Source: Geobacter sp. UBA6802
GTDB taxonomy: Bacteria > Desulfobacterota > Desulfuromonadia > Geobacterales > Pseudopelobacteraceae
DNA: 21,051 bases
Assembly: GCA_002452325.1 (NCBI GenBank)
Contig: DKFG01000286.1
Span: 1 to 21,051, forward strand
Direction: 5' to 3'
Part shown: piece by piece, positions 16,387 to 21,051 of the stretch
How positions within the stretch are numbered: position 1 is the first letter of the stretch
How the letters are laid out: every line of letters begins with the position of its first letter
Notes under the pieces: generated by a model
Told to the model about the DNA's origin: nothing
Seen by the model: the letters and a program-made list of their open reading frames with translations, nothing else
Databases searched by the model: none
Program-made: the position numbers and the translations under genes

Positions 16387-16749
16387 TTACGCTATCGGCG
16401 TTCCTGCTTTGGCAATTACCGCCTGCATGGCCGGGGTCAACTGCACCACCAGCTCGGCATTCAGAAGGCCGGCCACAATTTGTCCTGCATTGAATAGTCA
16501 GAAAAGAGGAGCTGTAAGCCCCTGACTGGTAAGATTTGCCGTGTCCGGCTGGATGTCGCCGGGCGCTTGGTATGCCAAATCAGGACTTGCCACGAAAATC
16601 AGATTGATGTTTTTGGCTTCAAGCGCTGCGGTTGTGTTGGAGGAGGAGTTTCCGGCACAGCCTGAGAGCATTGCCAGAACGAACACCAAAAACAGGGCCA
16701 AAATCAGTGATGATGATCTCTTCGGTGATGATACTGGTTGGCAGTTCAT
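16387..16749 (-). pseudogene. Broken lipoprotein gene joined in frame to a metallophosphoesterase tail
   Basis: The 5' part has a good start (ATG at 16747-16749, GGGAG upstream), a lipoprotein signal ending LSGC and about 84 residues including NINLIFVASPDLAYQAPGD, perhaps the first strand of a phosphatase-like domain. It then meets a TGA at 16498-16500. In the same frame after the TGA, 36 more codons read LFNAGQIVAGLL and then NAELVVQLTPAMQAVIAKAG before a TAA. That tail closely matches the C-terminus of the metallophosphoesterase at 20049 (NAELVVQLTPTMQAVIANAG). So the 5' end of one gene and the 3' end of another were joined, most likely by deletion, with the TGA at or near the joint. I regard the locus as a pseudogene; the short lipoprotein could still be made. 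Confidence 0.75.
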
Positions 16750-16805
16750 GGTGCCTCTCCCATACATGGAATTTCAGAATCACTCATCAGTGCATTACAC
16801 CCCAT

Positions 16806-17804
16806 CTATTTGCTTAAAAACCTTGCAACCCTGTCAGCCGCATTTGCACGGAGATTGAAGTAGTAAAAATCATAATCAAAACTGTGATACACACCAACCG
16901 GATATGACAGGCTCGCTGCATGCATGGCTGCTTCATCACAGGTGCTGCAAATAACAACTCCTTTTGCCTTGTCAACTGCGGCATCGGCATATTGAGTCGC
17001 CTGGGTATACACGCCGTTAATCGGCACGAACGAGCCAAGCCCTTGTGCAGTGGTTGCTACGGTTTCGTCTCTGGTCCAGGTAATCGGGTTGATGGCAAGA
17101 GCGCCATCCGTGACGATTTGATTGATTCCTGCGGCAACATTGGGAGATTGGGTGTTATAGGAGATTACTACGCCCGTATCATCAGGGCCTGTGGCAAATT
17201 TCAACTTCGGATTCTTGGCAAGGCCGGCATCAGTCACTGAATAACCGACCACGTAAGCCGCTATCATCCGGTCATATACCGCAGGGTTCGCTTTCATGTA
17301 GTCGGTCAGGATGTTCATCAGGACGTTTGCCCCCTGGGAATGCCCGACGAGAATATACGGCCTACCGTTGTTGTACTGCTTGATATAGTAATCGAAAGCA
17401 GCCACGGCATCTATGGTTGGCGCCCCTGCAATAACCTGTTCACGTTCGGCCAGGGTTGGCAGGTTTAAGACATACGGAGCATCCGCCTGTCGATAGTAAG
17501 GCGCATATATATTGCCGATGGTTTCAAAGACAGTGGCTTGTCGTGCAAATTTAACCGATGCGCCACCGCGCATTACGGCATTATTTATCTCAGAAATGTC
17601 AGGATCTGCCGCGCTGACCTTTTTATACGTTGTCGGGTAGAGATAAAAAACATCAACTTTCTTAACCGTGGCCGGTAGCGACATCCAATGTGCTGTCTTT
17701 GAATAATCAGTTGCAGCCGGTACTGAATTGTCGTTTCCGCAGGCTGCAATACTCAGGCTTGCACATAGTGCTGCAATTACAAGAAACTTTTTGGATAACG
17801 GCAT
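16806..17804 (-). CDS. DUF3089 alpha/beta-hydrolase lipoprotein (copy 2)
   Basis: This 332-residue lipoprotein (signal ending SIAAC, Cys22) has the DUF3089 hydrolase layout. The nucleophile is Ser156 in GHSQG, with VDVFYLYPTTY, IGNIYAPYYRQAD, DDTGVVISYNTQSP and a C-terminal VYHSFDYDFYYFN that contains the likely catalytic His region. It is the paralogue of the gene at 5590 and the best reference for the remnant at 12622. The start at 17802-17804 has AGGAG seven bases upstream; an ATG five codons earlier precedes that site and is less likely. It lies just downstream of the intrinsic terminator that ends the metallophosphoesterase gene, so it probably needs its own promoter or read-through. Function at the envelope is presumed esterase-like; the substrate is unknown. 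Confidence 0.86.
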   Translation of the reverse strand: MPLSKKFLVIAALCASLSIAACGNDNSVPAATDYSKTAHWMSLPATVKKVDVFYLYPTTYKKVSAADPDISEINNAVMRGGASVKFARQATVFETIGNIYAPYYRQADAPYVLNLPTLAEREQVIAGAPTIDAVAAFDYYIKQYNNGRPYILVGHSQGANVLMNILTDYMKANPAVYDRMIAAYVVGYSVTDAGLAKNPKLKFATGPDDTGVVISYNTQSPNVAAGINQIVTDGALAINPITWTRDETVATTAQGLGSFVPINGVYTQATQYADAAVDKAKGVVICSTCDEAAMHAASLSYPVGVYHSFDYDFYYFNLRANAADRVARFLSK

Positions 17805-17828
17805 TTTATCTCCTGTCATGTCTCCCCT

Positions 17829-17869
17829 AAAAAAAGGCTCAACAAGCGTTGCGTGCCTGTTGAGCCTTT
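17829..17869 (-). terminator. Rho-independent terminator after metallophosphoesterase copy 2
   Basis: A perfect 12-base stem (AAAGGCTCAACA at 17833-17844 and TGTTGAGCCTTT at 17858-17869) encloses a 13-base loop. On the minus strand it is followed by a run of seven T (17835-17829). It lies 15 bases after the metallophosphoesterase stop and just before the ribosome site of the DUF3089 gene, so it should end most transcripts there. Confidence 0.9.
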
Positions 17870-17883
17870 GAGTAGGAATCCGG

Positions 17884-19989
17884 TTACAGCGCCGGATACA
17901 ACGTCTGCAAATGCGCCTTCATGGTTGGGCTCAACTGCTTGAACAGTCGGGCGTTGTATGAAGCGTTGTACGGAACCCCTTGCGAGGTCAGATCAACAAA
18001 CTGGATGGATGGGTCTTTAAAGTTGTCTCCTGAACCTGTTGCGGCGATATCGCCACCCTGTGGCCGGGTCGGGTCAATGGGGCCGAAATCCTTGCCGTAG
18101 TACGTTGCATAGTTGGGCGGATTAGATTTTAACGGATTCTGCAGGATCTGCTGTGTCGCAATGGCATACTTCCTTGATGTTGCCGCAGGTGTCCCCTCTT
18201 TTACTGCGATATCAACATTTACCGCCTCAATTGAAATGCTGTAGTCGCTGTTGATAAAGATTTCAAAGGTACGGAACTGCTGCGGGAAATCTCGCAACGA
18301 AGAGCTCTCAACCTGCCAGAACCCCTTTTCAGGAGTAGTGTCCTTATCAGGCGAGACAAAGGCCTTAACCACATTGACATGACGATGTCCGGCGATCCAC
18401 ATCAGCAGGTTGGTGCTGTTTTGAAGGGTGGTGACCAGTTCCGTTATGGTACAGGCATTCGTGATTGTGGCGTTTGCATCGCCAAGCCACCATTCCAGTT
18501 CAGTACCTACAATGGTAACGCAAATCGGGATATGGCAGGCGATGATCATCAACTGATTGGCTGCCTGACCATCAGCAAGCTCAGCCTTAAGCCAGTTCCA
18601 GCGTGCTGCATCAAGGAAACCGTGGCCATGGATATCAAAAGAACCGTCGTCTTCCCGCTGGGTATCATCCAGCACAATCACCTTCAGCGGCAGATTTGCC
18701 TTGGGCACAAAGCTGTAACAGGCAAAACCGGCGCGGTCGGCAGCTGGAACCAGGTTGAAGTTGGGGTTGGAGGCAACCAGGTTAAAGCCATGACCCTTCG
18801 GACTGGTGGCGCTGTTGAAAAATTCCTGAATCCATTCTGTTCTATGCAGAGAACGGCGGTTGGGATCAGCCACCACCTTGGGTGCAGTTGCGATAGTTCC
18901 TGCATATTTAATGGTACCTAACGGTGTCGTGCCGTCAATCACGCCCTGGTAATACTTGGTATAGCTTGGGTTTTTCAGGCGACGTATATCAATATTAGCC
19001 GGAAAGCTGGCGACATATTCAGCAGGGTCCGTTTGGGGGGTAAGCAGCTCATTGGGCACTGCCCAGACCGTATCGCTGATGTAAGACTGGTCAAGACCGT
19101 TTTGATAAACCGGGAATGAACCGATCATGTGGTGGTCATGGTTACCTAGGGCCTGATAGAACGGGATGCTTTTGTCCAGGCCCGCTGCCTTGAATGGCTT
19201 CTGATAATCAGTAGTGTCGGCACCGGCATGGGCGCCGGAACTGGGGGTAATCACCTTGCCGTCAATGATGTCTAGATACCACCTGAGTTCGTTGTACATG
19301 CTGCTGTTGCAGACATCACCCAGCGAAATAAAGAAATCAAAGGGATCTTTCCTATGCAGGGCATTTGCCGTCTGAATGGCCGCATCAAAGACCTGGGGGG
19401 TGTACAACATAACACCGGAGTAGATGGAGCTGTTTTGCCCGGCAAAACCAGGAAGGCTTTGCTGGAGATAGATCAACTGATTGGGCGCTTCCTTGTCAGT
19501 CAGATGGATATCGGTCATGGCAAAGAAGTTCAGCAGCCGTATCTTTTTGGTAACTAATGCGGCACTATAGCCGATTGGCATGATATCGGTCCGCTGCACG
19601 ACCGGCAGTGGCCAGTCGACATAGCTCCATTTGCCATACCCCAAAGAATCATAGTCGGCAATCCGGTACAGCTGATTCCATTTAAGCGCGCTCTTGCCAT
19701 TGGGACTGTAGAGCGGGTCAGGCGGATCAGGCATTGTACCGGGAGAAGGAGCTGCAGAAGCCGGCGTGTAAGGGAATGAGATCATCCGCTCACTGGTTTT
19801 AACCACCTTTGAATCAATCGGGTATCCGGCAATCTGGTCTGAGCTGCTACTGCTGCTGCCACATCCATAATTAAGCGAGCCCAAAGAGATACAGGCAGCT
19901 GTTCCGGCAGTGTATTTGATGAAATCCCGTCGTGAAACTTCACCGCTTTTTTTCTGTTTATTCTCCTGCATCTTGACTTCGTCACTCAT
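17884..19989 (-). CDS. Tat-exported metallophosphoesterase (copy 2)
   Basis: This 701-residue paralogue of the enzyme at 10720 starts with a Tat motif SRRDFIK (residues 19-25) and a lipobox-like NYGC (Cys43) followed by a run of Ser. Metal-site motifs are all present: Asp160 and His162 in TDIHLT, then SLGDVCN, GNHDHH, ACHIP and AGHRHVNV. Compared with copy 1 it has extra sequence after the signal (about residues 68-105) and before the C-terminus (FGPIDPTRPQGGD region). I chose the ATG at 19987-19989 with AGGGGA upstream, which puts the Tat motif at the usual distance. The ATG at 20047-20049, which overlaps the stop of the preceding gene, would add 20 residues before the signal. A strong intrinsic terminator follows. 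The substrate is unknown; a periplasmic or surface phosphoesterase role is expected from the family. Confidence 0.88.
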   Translation of the reverse strand: MSDEVKMQENKQKKSGEVSRRDFIKYTAGTAACISLGSLNYGCGSSSSSSDQIAGYPIDSKVVKTSERMISFPYTPASAAPSPGTMPDPPDPLYSPNGKSALKWNQLYRIADYDSLGYGKWSYVDWPLPVVQRTDIMPIGYSAALVTKKIRLLNFFAMTDIHLTDKEAPNQLIYLQQSLPGFAGQNSSIYSGVMLYTPQVFDAAIQTANALHRKDPFDFFISLGDVCNSSMYNELRWYLDIIDGKVITPSSGAHAGADTTDYQKPFKAAGLDKSIPFYQALGNHDHHMIGSFPVYQNGLDQSYISDTVWAVPNELLTPQTDPAEYVASFPANIDIRRLKNPSYTKYYQGVIDGTTPLGTIKYAGTIATAPKVVADPNRRSLHRTEWIQEFFNSATSPKGHGFNLVASNPNFNLVPAADRAGFACYSFVPKANLPLKVIVLDDTQREDDGSFDIHGHGFLDAARWNWLKAELADGQAANQLMIIACHIPICVTIVGTELEWWLGDANATITNACTITELVTTLQNSTNLLMWIAGHRHVNVVKAFVSPDKDTTPEKGFWQVESSSLRDFPQQFRTFEIFINSDYSISIEAVNVDIAVKEGTPAATSRKYAIATQQILQNPLKSNPPNYATYYGKDFGPIDPTRPQGGDIAATGSGDNFKDPSIQFVDLTSQGVPYNASYNARLFKQLSPTMKAHLQTLYPAL

Positions 19990-20048
19990 AGAGTTCCCCT
20001 TTGTTTGGATGTTGCTGCCTGATACTCTCTGCAACCCCAGTCCCTGCA

Positions 20049-21051
20049 TTATACCGGTGTACCTGCGTTGGCGATGACTGCCTGCATTGTTGGAGTCAAT
20101 TGTACCACCAGTTCTGCATTTATCGAGTGGGAGGTAGCATCACCCATCGGAACGTGCGCGGTGATCCGTGCCGTGGCAATGGCGTTGCCCCGCGAGGTTG
20201 TTGCCGGAGATGCAGTTGATACTGCAGGATCAACATTGGTGATGATGATTGAGACGGTGTTATTGGTGTTGCGGTAGATCCTGAAGGTGCGGAACTGCTG
20301 TGGAAAATCCCGCAGTGACGAGGTCTCAACCTCCCAGAAACTGCGGGTAGGATCGGTGGGGTGAATCTGCGGCGTAACGGTGTTCATATGGCGGTGCCCG
20401 GCAATCCACATGATCAGGTTCGGATAGCCCTGAAGCACGGATAGCAATGCATCATCATTGACAACGGAATAGACGGGCATTGGGAGAAACAGCGTCATGA
20501 TCTGCGGATTTGTGACCACCTGGGCAGGATCCGTCACCAGGTCTTTATACACCCTGAACGGTATATGTGCTGCAATGATCATCAGCTGGTTATTGTCCTG
20601 TCCAGCCTGCAACTCTTGTTTAAGCCAATCCAGCCGGATCTGGTCAAGACTGCCGCCGGCATAGTTGGGCTGCCCGGTCCCCTTGCAGGTATCATCCAGC
20701 ACAATGACCTTGATCGGCATGTTTGCCTTGGGAACAAAGCTGTAGCAGGCAAAATCACGTGCCATGGCCGGGTCCACCAGATTAAAACCATGGCCTACCG
20801 GAGTTGATGTTGTGATAAAAAATTCCCGGATCCAGTTTTGACTTGAAGACAGGGAGGTTGAAAGCGAACGGCGGTCCGGATCGGCAACAACAGAAGGAGG
20901 TACCGGATAATTCTGCTCCGGGCCGGAAAGGATAACCGGCCCCAAGGGGTCAGAGCCATCAATTACCCCTGAGTAAAAGCCAGGTTGCCCGATACTCTGA
21001 CAATTAGCAGCCGAGTTATCCGTGGTCAGTATGCTATTGGAAATATGGGCC
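20049..21051 (-). CDS. Metallophosphoesterase (copy 3), 5' part outside the window
   Basis: The frame is open to the window edge, so only the C-terminal 333 or so residues are visible. They align block by block with copies 1 and 2: SGVIDGSDPLGPV, DPDRRSL, GHGFNLVDPA, ACYSFVPKA, VIVLDDT, then the metal-binding AAHIPFR and AGHRHMN, FWEVETSSLRDFPQQFRTF and the C-terminal NAELVVQLTP. The Tat signal and the first metal motifs (DxH, GD, GNHD) must lie beyond position 21051. A TTG at 20943-20945 can open a shorter frame but is internal to the homologous region and not the real start. It ends 59 bases before the start of copy 2, so the two are probably co-transcribed. Its tail is the closest match to the broken remnant at 16387. 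Confidence 0.87.
   Translation of the reverse strand, partial: AHISNSILTTDNSAANCQSIGQPGFYSGVIDGSDPLGPVILSGPEQNYPVPPSVVADPDRRSLSTSLSSSQNWIREFFITTSTPVGHGFNLVDPAMARDFACYSFVPKANMPIKVIVLDDTCKGTGQPNYAGGSLDQIRLDWLKQELQAGQDNNQLMIIAAHIPFRVYKDLVTDPAQVVTNPQIMTLFLPMPVYSVVNDDALLSVLQGYPNLIMWIAGHRHMNTVTPQIHPTDPTRSFWEVETSSLRDFPQQFRTFRIYRNTNNTVSIIITNVDPAVSTASPATTSRGNAIATARITAHVPMGDATSHSINAELVVQLTPTMQAVIANAGTPV

Noticed and set aside
19990..20049. N-terminal extension of metallophosphoesterase copy 2 to an ATG overlapping the previous stop
   Set aside because: The stop/start overlap looks like translational coupling, but the extension has no ribosome site and would push the Tat motif to about residue 40; the ATG at 19989 has AGGGGA upstream.

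Overview
The window reads like an accessory, envelope-directed region of a Gram-negative delta-proteobacterium, most probably of the Geobacter/Trichlorobacter/Pelobacter type (Desulfuromonadota). This assignment is an inference. It rests on moderate G+C (about 55% in a line I counted), the many lipoproteins with Cys-Gly-Ser-Ser-Ser starts, the Tat-dependent metallophosphoesterases, the DUF3089 lipoproteins and the short G/C-rich dispersed hairpins. All genes I accept lie on the minus strand, so transcription runs from position 21051 towards 1. No tRNA, rRNA, CRISPR array, transposase or integrase was seen, and no gene-free gap exceeds 300 bases.

Layout in the direction of transcription: a metallophosphoesterase gene cut by the window edge (20049-21051), a complete Tat-exported paralogue (17884-19989) and a clear intrinsic terminator (17829-17869). 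Then come a DUF3089 alpha/beta-hydrolase lipoprotein (16806-17804), a broken lipoprotein fused in frame to a metallophosphoesterase tail (16387-16749), a chagasin-type protease inhibitor fused to a Cache sensor domain (15226-16365), an AT-rich 767-residue lipoprotein with a toxin-like helical/beta layout (12779-15082), a decayed DUF3089 remnant, and a third metallophosphoesterase (10720-12606). After a double-hairpin repeat follow a small exported protein (10110-10559), a leukocidin-like lipoprotein with a C-terminal BACON domain (8265-10013), a LivK-type binding lipoprotein (6787-8046), a second DUF3089 lipoprotein (5590-6666), another hairpin repeat, a STAS/ATP-grasp fusion (3774-5465), a beta-lactamase-family tail, a HAD-like exported phosphatase (2752-3522), an oligopeptidase B-like lipoprotein (538-2724) and a CHAT-protease tail (107-541).

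Two themes stand out. First, nearly every intact product is exported, mostly as a lipoprotein: hydrolases, phosphoesterases, a peptidase, a peptidase inhibitor, a solute-binding protein and two candidate pore-forming proteins. The STAS/ATP-grasp protein is the only clearly cytoplasmic intact product. Second, the region is a patchwork. Four times an intact or 5'-intact gene ends, and directly at or within a few bases of its stop begins the 3' part of an unrelated gene (CHAT, beta-lactamase family, DUF3089, metallophosphoesterase). A dispersed repeat also supplies the last codons and stop of one DUF3089 gene. This suggests repeated replacement of 5' gene parts by incoming genes. I cannot show that the genes form one system; shared location, export and paralogy are what the sequence shows.
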